DNA of 64,000 nucleotides from Lachnospiraceae bacterium A4 (GTDB lineage Bacteria; Bacillota; Clostridia; Lachnospirales; Lachnospiraceae), in the NCBI GenBank assembly GCA_000403215.2, contig KE159530.1:124001-188000 (forward strand). The letters are read 5' to 3'. Both the position numbers and the translations under genes were made by a program. Under the pieces are notes generated by a model that worked only from the letters and a program-made list of their open reading frames with translations, ran no database searches and was not told where the DNA came from. Below, one piece after another: positions 9,272 to 19,265 of the stretch; the stretch's first letter is position 1, and each line of letters starts with the position of its first letter.

Positions 9272-11314
9272 ATGTTAGGGAAGATCAAAGATGCCATACA
9301 GGGCAGGTTGTACAGAAAATGCATAGAGGAGTATGAGCGTGAGCTGCGCTGCCAGACCGAGCCGTATCTGGCGTGGGTAAAAGAGACTGAGCAGGGCAGT
9401 CCGGCTACTGCCAAGAATGCCGTTGGCGTCGTGTATCTGGAGAAGTGCGGGCGGACGTTCTCCCTCGCAGCGCTCAGGCAGGATTATATTTTGTTTGTGT
9501 CGGAGTCAGGCAGGCCTGCAGACAGGGCAGCTGCTGAGTTTGCTCAGTATTTTGAGATGCATGCGGATGTGGATATTGTCTACGCAGATGAGGACACGTG
9601 GATGCTGCCAGAGGAGCAGGCGCTGCCAGAGGACGAGAGCGCGCACAGGATTTTCCCGTGGACAAAACCGATGTGGTCGCCGGACACACTGCTTTCCTTT
9701 CTTTATTTTGGCAATGTCTTTGCGGTGCGCAGGGCGGCATTTTTGGGACTTGAATGGCTTGGTGACGACGACTACCGCAAGAATATCTATGATTTTGTGC
9801 TCAAGGCGTCGGAGGGAGAACACTGTCCGGGGCATCTTGAGAAAGTCTTATTTCATGCATACAGAACAGGAAAAAACCGGGCAGAAATCGAGGAGACGCT
9901 CATGCACGAGACGGATTTTATCGGTGTGGGCGCTGCATATGACTCGATTCGAGAACGGGCGTTTGCTAGACGAGGGATTCATGCCGAGATGGCGCTGGAT
10001 GCGGCAGCGGGCATCACCTATCCAGTGTACAGTCTGCCGGATACGCCGCTGGTCAGCATTGTCATTCCCTCAAAGGACAACCCAGAGGTACTGATGCAGT
10101 GTATCCGCTCGATTCAGCGCCACACCGCGTATCCGAATTATGAAATCATTGTCGTAGACAATGGCAGCGCCGGGACGGTGCGCAGTACGCTGGAGGCGTT
10201 CCGGCAGGAATGTCCGTTTGACTATCTCTATCAGCCGATGGACTTTAATTTTTCACGCATGTGTAATCTCGGGGCGCAGCGGGCAAAAGGAACGTATCTG
10301 CTGCTGCTCAACGACGATATGGAGGTTTATGAGTCCTCTTGGCTGACGAGAATGGTTGGTCAGGCGTCGCTTGCGCATGTCGGTGCGGTCGGCGCAAAGC
10401 TTTTGTATCCGGGGACGACGCTGATACAGCATGTGGGCATCACCAACACCATCTCCGGACCCGGCCATAAGCTCAAGCTGCTGGACGATAACGTGTCCTA
10501 TTATTATGGAAGGAACCGCTTTGTGTATGATCTGGTCGGCGTTACTGCGGCGTGCCTGCTGATGCGCCGTGCGCGTTTTCTTGAGATGGAGGGATTGTAT
10601 GAAGGGCTGGCAGTGGCGTACAATGATGTGGATTTGTGCTTTCGGCTGCACAGCCGCGGCTTGTACAATGTCCAGCGCAATGATGTGGTGCTCTATCACC
10701 ATGAGTCGCTCAGCCGCGGTGATGATCTAAAAGATGAGCGGAAGCTAAAGCGCCTGACGGCAGAGAAGGATACGCTGTACAGCAGGCATTCCGCGCTGTA
10801 CAGGCAGGACCCGTTTATCGGTACGCTGTTAAACAGTGGAGATTCGGAGTATCTCTGCCGCTGGCTTGAGGGATATGAATTGACTGATGTGGTCAAAACA
10901 GAGCCGCCGCTTGCGGAGGGAGAACGGCTTCCAGCACCGGAAACCATGAATCAGGCGATCATGATTTCGGTGGAGGAATGCGGCAAGGAGCATTTTCAGA
11001 AGAAGGAAAAGCCGTATTATCTGATCAAGGGCTGGGCGTATGTGCCCGGGGCGGACAATGCCCGCTATGCGTTCAAACTCCTTCTGGTCAACAGTGCGGG
11101 CAAGGTGTGGGCGATGCCAGTGCAGAAGCGGTACCGCAAAGATGTGGCGGCGATTCTGCCCGACGAGACAAATGTCTTGATGACAGGCTTCTGCAACTGG
11201 ATTATGGAGGGGGCGCTGCCGCCCGGCACCTACGAGCTGTGGCTGACAGCCAAAGATGGCTGCTCCAGACAACGGCTGTATCGAAGCATGGAGAAAAAGC
11301 TGACAGTTGATTGA
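9272..11314 (+). CDS. GT2 family glycosyltransferase (680 aa)
   Basis: Adds sugars to the surface glycan. The N-terminal 250 residues form a poorly conserved domain with a degraded GT-A look (YILFVSESG, VDIVYADEDTWML, WSPDTLLSFLYFGNVFAVR). The active GT2 domain starts near residue 259: VSIVIPSKDN, EIIVVDNGS, LLLLNDDMEV (DDx metal site, about 342), GAVGAKLLYP, ACLLMRRARF and AYNDVDLCFRLHSRG. A C-terminal module of about 120 residues is beta-rich and of unknown role. It shares this plan with the next gene, so the pair probably arose by duplication. The acceptor and sugar cannot be read from sequence; a rhamnosyltransferase role is possible given the rfb genes. Confidence 0.88.
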   Translation: MLGKIKDAIQGRLYRKCIEEYERELRCQTEPYLAWVKETEQGSPATAKNAVGVVYLEKCGRTFSLAALRQDYILFVSESGRPADRAAAEFAQYFEMHADVDIVYADEDTWMLPEEQALPEDESAHRIFPWTKPMWSPDTLLSFLYFGNVFAVRRAAFLGLEWLGDDDYRKNIYDFVLKASEGEHCPGHLEKVLFHAYRTGKNRAEIEETLMHETDFIGVGAAYDSIRERAFARRGIHAEMALDAAAGITYPVYSLPDTPLVSIVIPSKDNPEVLMQCIRSIQRHTAYPNYEIIVVDNGSAGTVRSTLEAFRQECPFDYLYQPMDFNFSRMCNLGAQRAKGTYLLLLNDDMEVYESSWLTRMVGQASLAHVGAVGAKLLYPGTTLIQHVGITNTISGPGHKLKLLDDNVSYYYGRNRFVYDLVGVTAACLLMRRARFLEMEGLYEGLAVAYNDVDLCFRLHSRGLYNVQRNDVVLYHHESLSRGDDLKDERKLKRLTAEKDTLYSRHSALYRQDPFIGTLLNSGDSEYLCRWLEGYELTDVVKTEPPLAEGERLPAPETMNQAIMISVEECGKEHFQKKEKPYYLIKGWAYVPGADNARYAFKLLLVNSAGKVWAMPVQKRYRKDVAAILPDETNVLMTGFCNWIMEGALPPGTYELWLTAKDGCSRQRLYRSMEKKLTVD

Positions 11315-11326
11315 GAGAATAAGTAA

Positions 11327-13411
11327 ATGAGAGATAAGACGTATGAACGTATGTATGAACAGGAACTTTTTGCACAGAGGACACCCTATCTGCAATGGCT
11401 GAACGCGCAGCAGCAAGAGGAGTGGACCATTGACAGACCAGATGCAGGGAAGCAGATATGCACGCTTCCCTTTTCTTCGTGTATGGACAGTGTGTCGGGG
11501 TATGGCGCCTTCAATGCAGAAAAAATTTACTTATTTGCGCGGACAGGCGGCAGCCTGACCCCCAATGCCCCGGCCGTGATTGCGGAAGCTTTTCATAAGA
11601 ATGCGGGGACAGTGCTGGTCTATGCAGACGAGGATTACCGCGGCAGCCTGCGCGCGCTTTACGGCATAGATTCAGCTTCCGAGGCAGCAGCGGCATGCTA
11701 TGAGGACAGGACAAATGGCACCTACCGGGGGGCGCCTTGGTTTAAACCTGATTTTTCACTGGATACACTGTGCTCCTTTTTTTATCTGGGCAGTGTCTTT
11801 GCAGTGCGGGGCGGTGCGCTTTTGCAAATGACAAAAGAACATGGAGACGGCATCAGCATCTATGAGCTGGTGTACTGGATTTTTAGGGAAGCCTTGTCGG
11901 AACATAAGTTTGCGCAGGCTGGAAAGGTGGTGCATCTTGCAAAGGTGCTGTACACCAATGACAGCTTGGCGTCTGCTGACTGTCTGGAATGCGCAGGGCA
12001 GCTCAAAAATCTATATAAACAATATAAATCAGAAACAATTGTGCCGCAAGAGCTGGTATCTGTCATCATTCCCAGCAAGGACAATGCAAAAATATTACAG
12101 CGGTGTCTGGAAACCCTGACAGCGTACACCGCGTATGACAGGTATGAGCTGATTCTTGTGGATAACGGCAGCAGCACGGCGCAGCGCAAAGAGGTGGAAA
12201 GGCTGCTCAAGGAGGCGGCGCACAGGAAGCCGGGACTAGAGATTTTGTATCTGTATGAAGCGGGGCCATTTAATTTCTCGGCGATGTGCAACAGCGGGGC
12301 ACGGGCGGCGTCAGGCAGTTTTCTATTGTTTCTCAATGACGATATCGAGGTCATGGATACCAAGGAGGGCGCGCAGTGGCTTGCGCGTATGATGGATTAT
12401 GCGCGCAGGCAGCATGTCGGCGCGGTCGGGGCAAAGCTGTATTATCCAAAGCCGTTTGATTCATCTGCACAAAATGAGAAGGCACAGTACAGAATCCAGC
12501 ATACCGGGATTACGAACATGGGCATCGGGCCGGCGCACAAGCTTGGCGGCATGGCGGACACAGGCTGCCTGTATCATGGGCATAACACGGTAAACTATGA
12601 TATGCTGGCGGTCACGGCGGCGTGTATGCTGGTCAGAAAAAGCGTGTTTGACGAGGCAGGCGGTTTTGACGAGTCCTTTGCAGTGGCGTACAATGATGTG
12701 GCGCTCTGTTTTCGGCTGTACGAGTCCGGCTACTTTAATGTACAGGTCAATGAGGCGGTGCTGATTCATCATGAATCCCTCAGCAGAGGGCAGGACAAAG
12801 CGCCGGAAAAGCAAAAACGGCTGGCAGACGAGAAGGCAAGGCTGTATGCGCAGTATCAGGCATTTCGGGCGTGGGACCCTTTTTACAGTCCCCATCTGGT
12901 ACAGTGGAAGCGCGATACAGACTATACTGCAAATTATTTGTATGCGTGTGATAAACTTGCCGCGCCAAGCCAGATGGCGGTCTCTGGCATAAAAAAGCTT
13001 CTGGGGTGGCATGGAAGGGCTGGCATTCTGGGAAAACTTTATGACAGGGTGACAGGGTATCATCTGCTGATGGCGCATATTGACAGCATCGGGCAGGAGG
13101 AGCAGACTGTGACAGTCAACGGGTGGTGCCTGCAGCGGGCGCGCAGCAATGCAGGGATTTCCAGAAAATTGTGCCTGTGCAGTGCGGAGGCGGTCTATTT
13201 ATTTGAGATACCGCCAAAGCTCCGCGAGGACGTGGCAGAAGCCTTTGCGGCAGATCAAAAGACGGCGCAGGTGGCGCTGTCCGGCATACAGGTGCGGTTT
13301 GAAACGCGTGATTTGAGACGGGGCTGTTACAAGCTTGCGGTTTTATTTCATGAAAAGCTGCTATTGTGGGCGACAGATGACAAGGGTGAGCAGGCCAGGC
13401 TCGAAATATAA
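11327..13411 (+). CDS. GT2 family glycosyltransferase (694 aa)
   Basis: Paralogue-like neighbour of the preceding glycosyltransferase, 12 bases downstream. The N-terminal region holds YADEDYRGS and WFKPDFSLDTLCSFFYLGSVFAVR, the same degraded-GT pattern. The catalytic GT2 domain begins near residue 243: VSVIIPSKDN, ELILVDNGSS, FLLFLNDDIEV (about 332), GAVGAKLYYPKP, QHTGITNMGIGPAHK, AACMLVRKSVF and AYNDVALCFRLYESG. A C-terminal beta-rich extension of about 130 residues follows. Likely a cytoplasmic, membrane-associated enzyme extending the lipid-linked glycan. Donor and acceptor are unknown. Confidence 0.88.
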   Translation: MRDKTYERMYEQELFAQRTPYLQWLNAQQQEEWTIDRPDAGKQICTLPFSSCMDSVSGYGAFNAEKIYLFARTGGSLTPNAPAVIAEAFHKNAGTVLVYADEDYRGSLRALYGIDSASEAAAACYEDRTNGTYRGAPWFKPDFSLDTLCSFFYLGSVFAVRGGALLQMTKEHGDGISIYELVYWIFREALSEHKFAQAGKVVHLAKVLYTNDSLASADCLECAGQLKNLYKQYKSETIVPQELVSVIIPSKDNAKILQRCLETLTAYTAYDRYELILVDNGSSTAQRKEVERLLKEAAHRKPGLEILYLYEAGPFNFSAMCNSGARAASGSFLLFLNDDIEVMDTKEGAQWLARMMDYARRQHVGAVGAKLYYPKPFDSSAQNEKAQYRIQHTGITNMGIGPAHKLGGMADTGCLYHGHNTVNYDMLAVTAACMLVRKSVFDEAGGFDESFAVAYNDVALCFRLYESGYFNVQVNEAVLIHHESLSRGQDKAPEKQKRLADEKARLYAQYQAFRAWDPFYSPHLVQWKRDTDYTANYLYACDKLAAPSQMAVSGIKKLLGWHGRAGILGKLYDRVTGYHLLMAHIDSIGQEEQTVTVNGWCLQRARSNAGISRKLCLCSAEAVYLFEIPPKLREDVAEAFAADQKTAQVALSGIQVRFETRDLRRGCYKLAVLFHEKLLLWATDDKGEQARLEI

Positions 13412-13451
13412 ATATAAATCGGATATCAATACCAGAAAGGTGTGAGGCGTC

Positions 13452-15470
13452 ATGGCAAATGATAATTTTGACAATCTAGGCAGAGAGCAGAATAAGGAAG
13501 TGCAGGATGTGCAATTCTATAAACAGGCGTATGAGCAGGAGAAGGCGCGCGCGGCGTCCCTCGCAGGACGGCTTGCAGATGCAAAGAACGAGGCGGATTC
13601 TTTGCAGTTCCAGCTTGACCGCATCAAGAACAATCCCCTGTGGAAGGCATCGAAGCCTCTGCGCCAGACGATGCACTGGGGGCTGCGCAATTACAGGCGC
13701 GTGCGGAATCTGGGCGGGCCGAAAGGAATTGCCCGGAAATTAAAACAGAAAAAAATCGAGGCGGAGGCGAAAAAACTTCACGGTACAGCGAGCTTTCCCA
13801 CGCCGGAGCAGGAAGCGCAGCAGCGAAATGCCAAATTTGACAAGATGGTCAAAATCAGTATCTTGGTACCACTTTATAATACACCGATCAAGTTTCTTGA
13901 CGAGATGATTGAGTCCGTGCTCCGGCAGACCTACCAAAACTGGGAGCTTTGTCTGGCAGACGGTTCTGACGACGCACATGGCGGTGTGGGGGCGCGCTGT
14001 CAGGAATACTGCGAAAAAGACAAGCGCATCATCTATAAAAAGCTCGCAGAAAACGGGGGAATCTCCAAGAATACAAACGAGTGTTATACAATGGCGACCG
14101 GCGAGTATATCGGCCTGTTTGACCATGATGATGTGCTGCACCCGTCTGCGCTGTATGAGTATGTGAAGGTGATCAATGAGCAGGGGGCGGACTACCTCTA
14201 CTGTGACGAGACGACCTTTAAGGGCGACAGCATCAACAATATGATTACACTGCACTTTAAGCCGGACTTTGCACCGGACAATCTCAGGGCAAACAATTAC
14301 ATCTGTCATTTTAGTGTGTTTTCACGCAGGCTTCTGGAGGGGACAGAGCTGTTTCGCAGCGGTTTTGACGGCAGTCAGGACCATGACATGATACTGCGGC
14401 TGACCAGCAGCGCCCGCAAGGTCGTGCATGTGCCCAAGCTTTTGTATTACTGGCGTTCGCACAAGGCGAGTACCGCCAGCGACATCAGTGCAAAACCCTA
14501 TGCGATCGCGGCGGCAAAGGGCGCAGTGGCAGACCATCTTGCGCGGTGCGGATTCAAGAATTTTGAGATCAAGAGCACGCGGGCATTTGACACCATTTTT
14601 GAAATAAAATATGAAATATTAAGTGAGGACAGAATCTCGATTCTGATACCGAACAAGGACCATTTGGAGGATTTAAGGCGCTGTATCCATTCCATTCAGG
14701 AGCGCAGCACGTACAGTAATTATGAAATTATAATAATAGAAAATAATAGTACGGATAAGGCGGTGTTTGCGTATTATGACACGCTGAAACAACAGAAGAA
14801 CATAACGGTTGTTACCTACAAAGGGGAATTTAACTATGCCAAGATTAACAACTTCGGCGCAGGCTTTGCCACAGGGAAATATCTGCTGTTATTAAATAAT
14901 GACACACAGGTGATCTCGATGAACTGGCTTGAGGCGATGCTGATGTATGCCCAGCGTCCCGACGTAGGCGCCGTCGGCGCAAAGCTCTATTACGCAGACA
15001 GGACAATCCAGCATGCGGGCGTGGTCATCGGGCTTGGCGCACACCGCACGGCAGGACACACCCACTATAAAATCAACTATGACAATCTCGGCTATATGGG
15101 GCGGCTGTGCTATGCGCAGAATGTGTCCGCGGTGACAGGCGCCTGCCTCATGGTGCGAAAGAGCCTGTATGACGCGCTCGGCGGGCTTGATGCGGCGTTT
15201 GCGGTGGCGCTCAACGATGTGGATTTTTGTCTGCGTATCCGGGAAAAAGGTTATCTGAATGTCTTTACGCCGTTTGCCGAGCTGTATCATTTTGAGTCGG
15301 CGTCGCGCGGCAGCGATCTTGTGGATGAACAGAAGGCGGCGCGCTACGAGGAGGAGTCCTTGCTGTTCCGCGAGCGCTGGAAGGAGCAGCTCGCAAAGGG
15401 GGACCCGTATTACAATCCAAACTTTTCGCTGGACCACAGTGATTATTCGCTGAGGATAGATGTATCATAA
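13452..15470 (+). CDS. Tandem-domain GT2 glycosyltransferase (672 aa)
   Basis: The first 60-70 residues form a predicted coiled coil (QAYEQEKARAASLAGRLADA and following) ending in NPLWKASKPLR, common in clostridial GT2 proteins. Two GT2 domains follow. Domain 1 starts near residue 134: ISILVPLYNTP, ESVLRQTYQNWEL, GLFDHDDVLHPSAL. Domain 2 starts near residue 393: ISILIPNKDH, EIIIIENNST, LLLLNNDTQVIS, GAVGAKLYYADRTIQHAGV, ALNDVDFCLRIREKG. Two catalytic domains suggest a polymerase that adds alternating linkages or sugars (inference). It follows the preceding glycosyltransferase by 40 bases in the same transcript direction. Confidence 0.9.
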   Translation: MANDNFDNLGREQNKEVQDVQFYKQAYEQEKARAASLAGRLADAKNEADSLQFQLDRIKNNPLWKASKPLRQTMHWGLRNYRRVRNLGGPKGIARKLKQKKIEAEAKKLHGTASFPTPEQEAQQRNAKFDKMVKISILVPLYNTPIKFLDEMIESVLRQTYQNWELCLADGSDDAHGGVGARCQEYCEKDKRIIYKKLAENGGISKNTNECYTMATGEYIGLFDHDDVLHPSALYEYVKVINEQGADYLYCDETTFKGDSINNMITLHFKPDFAPDNLRANNYICHFSVFSRRLLEGTELFRSGFDGSQDHDMILRLTSSARKVVHVPKLLYYWRSHKASTASDISAKPYAIAAAKGAVADHLARCGFKNFEIKSTRAFDTIFEIKYEILSEDRISILIPNKDHLEDLRRCIHSIQERSTYSNYEIIIIENNSTDKAVFAYYDTLKQQKNITVVTYKGEFNYAKINNFGAGFATGKYLLLLNNDTQVISMNWLEAMLMYAQRPDVGAVGAKLYYADRTIQHAGVVIGLGAHRTAGHTHYKINYDNLGYMGRLCYAQNVSAVTGACLMVRKSLYDALGGLDAAFAVALNDVDFCLRIREKGYLNVFTPFAELYHFESASRGSDLVDEQKAARYEEESLLFRERWKEQLAKGDPYYNPNFSLDHSDYSLRIDVS

Positions 15471-15600
15471 AAAATGGATTAAATTTGGTTAAATTTGCTT
15501 ATAATCTTGAAAAATTTCCAATTTTTTGGTTTAATGGATATGGAACGTAGTGCAAATTGACAACGCACTGATTATATTGAATTTATATGGAGGTAGCAGT

Positions 15601-17328
15601 ATGGGTTTTATGGATGAATTTAACTTCTGGCTGAGTGATGATTACTTTGACCAGACAACAAAGGATGAGCTCTTAAAGATTAAGGACAATGAGAGTGAGA
15701 TCGAGGAACGTTTTTACAAGGAGCTTGAATTTGGTACTGGCGGACTCAGAGGTGTGATTGGCGCGGGTACAAACCGCATGAACATCTACACTGTGAGAAA
15801 GGCATCACAAGGTCTGGCGAACTATATTATCAAAAATAACGGACAGAGCAAGGGAATTGCGATCGCATACGATTCACGTTTCATGTCACCCGAATTTGCA
15901 GACGAGGCAGCGCTTTGTATGGCAGCAAACGGCATCAAGGCATATGTGTTTGAGTCGCTCCGGCCGACGCCAGAACTCTCGTTTGCACTGAGAACACTCG
16001 GCTGCATCTCCGGTATTGTCATCACAGCGAGCCACAATCCGCCAGAGTACAACGGCTACAAGGTATACTGGGAGGACGGCGCACAGATCACAGCGCCCAA
16101 GGACAAAGACATCATCGGCGAGGTGAAGGCAGTGACAGACTACCACACCGTAAAGACGATGGACAAGCAGGAGGCAATTAACGCCGGCTTGTATCAGGTG
16201 ATTGGCGCAGAGATTGACGATGCGTATATGGCAGAGTTAAAGAAGCAGATTATCCATCCCGATGTGATTCAGGCAGTTGCAGATGATATCAAGATTGTGT
16301 ACACCCCGCTTTGCGGCACAGGAAATAAGCCCGTTAGAAGAATTTTGTCCGAGCTTGGCTTCAAGAATGTGTATGTTGTTCCTGAGCAGGAGAATCCAGA
16401 CCCGAAGTTTACCACATTGGATTATCCAAATCCAGAGGACCCGAAGGCATTTACATATGCCTTGAAGCTTGCGAAAGAAAAAAATGCAGATATCGTGCTT
16501 GCGACAGACCCGGATGCGGACAGACTTGGCATCTACGCACTGGATACGAAGAGCGGAGAGTACAAGGCGTTTACAGGCAATATGTCAGGTATGCTGATTG
16601 CAGAGTACATTTTGAGAGAGCGCAAGGCAACAGGAACCATGCCTGAGAATCCAGCGCTTGTGACCACGATCGTCACCACAAACATGACAGCGCCGATCAC
16701 AAAAGAGTATGGCGTGAAGCTCATCGAGGTGCTCACAGGCTTTAAGTTTATCGGCGAGCAGATTAAGCTGTTTGAACAGACAGGCTCGAACAACTATGTG
16801 TTTGGCCTTGAGGAGAGCTATGGCTGCCTTGCGGGAACACATGCAAGGGATAAGGACGCCGTTGTCGCGGTAATGTGTCTGTGCGAGGTTGCTGCATGGT
16901 GCAAGAAGAACGGAAAGACCCTGTATGACATGATGCTTGAAATCTATGAGAAATATGGATATTACAAAGAGACACAGTATGCGATCACCATGAAGGGCAT
17001 CGACGGTACGAAGCAGATTGCGGCGCTGATGGATAAGTTCAGGAACAATCCGCCCAAGCAGTTTGGCGAGCTTCAGGTGGTGCGCGTGAGAGATTATGAA
17101 AATGATGTGATCACAGAGCTTGAGACAGGAAAGACCTATCCTACAGGGCTTCCGAAGTCCAACGTGCTCTATTTTGACCTCACCAATGATTCATGGTGCT
17201 GTGCAAGACCTTCCGGCACAGAGCCAAAGATTAAATTCTACATGGGCGTGAAGGGAACCAGCCTTGAAGATGCCCAGAAGAGGGTAGAGGCTCTGACCAA
17301 TGAGGTGAAGGCAGTCATTGAAGAATAA
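15601..17328 (+). CDS. Phosphoglucomutase / phosphomannomutase family (alpha-phosphohexomutase)
   Basis: Interconverts glucose-6-phosphate and glucose-1-phosphate, the precursor for rfbA and for UDP-glucose. ATG 15601 follows GGAGGT at 15589; an upstream GTG at 15550 has no ribosome binding site. The 575-aa protein shows the phosphoserine loop TASHNPPEYNG (Ser144), the metal-binding DPDADRLG (about residue 303), the sugar loop EESYG and the phosphate-binding RPSGTEPKIKFY (about 536). This matches the long PgcA-type enzymes of Firmicutes. The preceding AT-rich gap (15471-15600) contains TATAAT at 15500-15505 and probably its own promoter. Confidence 0.94.
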   Translation: MGFMDEFNFWLSDDYFDQTTKDELLKIKDNESEIEERFYKELEFGTGGLRGVIGAGTNRMNIYTVRKASQGLANYIIKNNGQSKGIAIAYDSRFMSPEFADEAALCMAANGIKAYVFESLRPTPELSFALRTLGCISGIVITASHNPPEYNGYKVYWEDGAQITAPKDKDIIGEVKAVTDYHTVKTMDKQEAINAGLYQVIGAEIDDAYMAELKKQIIHPDVIQAVADDIKIVYTPLCGTGNKPVRRILSELGFKNVYVVPEQENPDPKFTTLDYPNPEDPKAFTYALKLAKEKNADIVLATDPDADRLGIYALDTKSGEYKAFTGNMSGMLIAEYILRERKATGTMPENPALVTTIVTTNMTAPITKEYGVKLIEVLTGFKFIGEQIKLFEQTGSNNYVFGLEESYGCLAGTHARDKDAVVAVMCLCEVAAWCKKNGKTLYDMMLEIYEKYGYYKETQYAITMKGIDGTKQIAALMDKFRNNPPKQFGELQVVRVRDYENDVITELETGKTYPTGLPKSNVLYFDLTNDSWCCARPSGTEPKIKFYMGVKGTSLEDAQKRVEALTNEVKAVIEE

Positions 17329-17337
17329 TGGATGACC

Positions 17338-17382
17338 ATGAAACCGGACGGTTGGCACAAACCGTCTGGTTTCATTTCGTAA
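17338..17382 (+). terminator. Hairpin terminator after phosphoglucomutase
   Basis: ATGAAACC (17338-17345) pairs with GGTTTCAT (17368-17375), and the inner GACGGTT/AACCGTC extends the stem to about 15 bp. The T tract that follows is short (TTCGT), so termination may be partial. Confidence 0.65.
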
Positions 17383-17411
17383 GAAAATGAGAAAAATATA
17401 GGAGAAGCTGC

Positions 17412-17873
17412 ATGAAAAAATTATATGCACAGATTATGAAATTCGGTATCGTGGGTGTCATCTGCTTTGGCATCGACTATGTTATTGGCCTATCGGTGAT
17501 GAAAATAATCGTGAAACTGGGCGGCGATGAAGTCTTTAAGGCGGCATCAATGGCAGGCTCTGCGCTGGGGTTTACAGTTTCCGTCGTGATAAATTATATC
17601 CTGAGTTTTAAATTTGTCTTTGAGCGCAAGGATGATCTTGACCGCAGGAAGGAGTTTGTGGCGTTTATTGTCCTGAGCGTGATCGGGCTGGGGCTGAATT
17701 CGCTCATCATCTGGTTCTGCGTAGGTCCGGTTTACGGCAATATCGCGTTTTTGCAGAGACTGTTAAACTATGACCTTGCCTACACGGGGGCGAAGGTCAT
17801 CGCGACAGCGATCGTAATGGTTTACAACTTTATCAGCAGGAAGATTTTTTTGGAAAAGAAAGAAGAGGCGTAG
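17412..17873 (+). CDS. GtrA family membrane protein
   Basis: A 153-aa protein with four predicted membrane segments (KFGIVGVICFGIDYVIGL, AGSALGFTVSVVINYILS, FIVLSVIGLGLNSLIIW, IATAIVMVYNFISRKIFL). It carries the GtrA pattern NYxxSxKFVF and ends with the typical YNFxxRKxxxF-like motif. GtrA-like proteins are thought to help flip or present polyprenyl-phosphate-linked sugars for glycan decoration. Its place among glycosyltransferases fits that role. It is 34 bases from the next glycosyltransferase and may pair with it. Start chosen at ATG 17412, after GGAG at 17401. Confidence 0.88.
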   Translation: MKKLYAQIMKFGIVGVICFGIDYVIGLSVMKIIVKLGGDEVFKAASMAGSALGFTVSVVINYILSFKFVFERKDDLDRRKEFVAFIVLSVIGLGLNSLIIWFCVGPVYGNIAFLQRLLNYDLAYTGAKVIATAIVMVYNFISRKIFLEKKEEA

Positions 17874-17907
17874 GAACAGCAGTAGGAATAGGACATGGGG
17901 GAAAGCG

Positions 17908-19263
17908 ATGTCACTGGCACAGAATATTAAAAAGACAATAAATTACAGTAAGAAAAACGGATACGGGGAGGCGGTAGTCGCGGCGTGGGAGCGTGTGACG
18001 GCAAAGTATTACGCGGATTATTCGTATCAGGCGCCGGACGCTTTGGCGCTGGAGAGGCAGCGGGCGGACAGTCAGGCGTCAGCGCTCAAATTCTCGATTC
18101 TCGTACCGGCATACGAGACGCAGCGCGTGTATATGGAGGCATTGATTGAAAGCTGTCTTGGACAGTCTTATGAAAACTGGGAGCTGGTCATCGCCGATGG
18201 CAGCGCCACGGAAGTTGTCCATGAGACCGTGCGCAGGTATGAGGATGCCCGCATACGGTATGTGAAGCTGGAGGAAAACCATGGAATTGCAGAGAACACA
18301 AACCGCGCGATACAGCTCGCCACAGGGGATTATTATGGACTGCTGGACCATGATGACCTTCTGACTGCGGACGCGCTGTATGAGATGGCGCGTGCCGTCC
18401 GTGAGCGCAAGCCGATACTGGCGTACTCGGATGAAGATAAGTGTGATGCGTCAGGCACCCATTTTTATGACCCGCATTTCAAGCTGGATTTTAATCTGGA
18501 TTTGCTGTTAACCAATAATTACATCTGTCATTTTATGACCGTTCGCGCAGACGTGCTCCGAAAACTTGAAATCAGAAAAGAATACGACGGCTCACAGGAT
18601 TATGATCTGATTCTCAGGATTGTGAGCAGCCTCCTCATCAAAGAAAAGGGAAACAAGGAGGCGGAGTCCGTGGAGGATTGCATCGTGCATGTGCCCAAGG
18701 TGCTGTACCACTGGCGCTGCCACGAAAATTCCACGGCGGACAATCCCCAGAGCAAGATGTATGCCTACGAGGCAGGAAAAAAGGCGCTGGTGGATTTCGC
18801 GCAGCGCATGGGCTGGAAGGCGGAGATCCGCCACAACAAACATCTGGGCTTCTACCGGATTGAATACAGGGATCATGTGCTGACACACCGGCCGGATGTA
18901 GCCGCCGTGGGCGGTTTTGTCGCGCGGCACGGCAAGGTGGCGTCGGGCGTCTATCAAGGACAGCCGTTATTGTATGCAGGGTATATGAACCGCATGGATT
19001 TGTATCAAAATACGAATGCGCTCGACCTGAGAAATATGGCGGTCAATAAGGCATATCAGGACGTTTACGAGGCGGTCACAGGGCATCCGTATGAGAGCAC
19101 GCTGTGCACAGAAAAGAAAGAGCTGCCGCAGTGGATACAGGATTTAGAGCGCGCTGCGGACGGGGAGGCACAGCTTGCAAGGCTAGGGGAAGCACTGGGC
19201 AGCGCGCTTGTCAAAAAGGGTGCGAGGCTGCTTTTGGACCCCGTGTGTGTGAGGAAATTGTGA
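17908..19263 (+). CDS. GT2 glycosyltransferase with a degenerate second half (451 aa)
   Basis: One complete GT2 domain begins near residue 60: FSILVPAYET, ESCLGQSYENWELVIADGSA, YYGLLDHDDLLTADAL, ILAYSDEDKCD, YDGSQDYDLILRI and VPKVLYHWRCHENSTA. It resembles domain 1 of the tandem enzyme at 13452. The part after about residue 320 (THRPDVAAVGGFVARHGK) resembles the RPDVGAVGAKLYY region of that enzyme's domain 2. The nucleotide-binding and DxD parts of a second domain are missing, so the second half looks like a shrunken remnant. It overlaps nothing; the next gene starts 2 bases after its stop. Confidence 0.85.
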   Translation: MSLAQNIKKTINYSKKNGYGEAVVAAWERVTAKYYADYSYQAPDALALERQRADSQASALKFSILVPAYETQRVYMEALIESCLGQSYENWELVIADGSATEVVHETVRRYEDARIRYVKLEENHGIAENTNRAIQLATGDYYGLLDHDDLLTADALYEMARAVRERKPILAYSDEDKCDASGTHFYDPHFKLDFNLDLLLTNNYICHFMTVRADVLRKLEIRKEYDGSQDYDLILRIVSSLLIKEKGNKEAESVEDCIVHVPKVLYHWRCHENSTADNPQSKMYAYEAGKKALVDFAQRMGWKAEIRHNKHLGFYRIEYRDHVLTHRPDVAAVGGFVARHGKVASGVYQGQPLLYAGYMNRMDLYQNTNALDLRNMAVNKAYQDVYEAVTGHPYESTLCTEKKELPQWIQDLERAADGEAQLARLGEALGSALVKKGARLLLDPVCVRKL

Positions 19264-19265
19264 CA

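Noticed and set aside
19104-19265. Longer N-terminus for the WbbL-like glycosyltransferase
   Set aside because: It would overlap the previous gene by about 160 bases, encodes an Arg/Gly-rich sequence unlike GT2 starts, and ATG 19266 fits the family.
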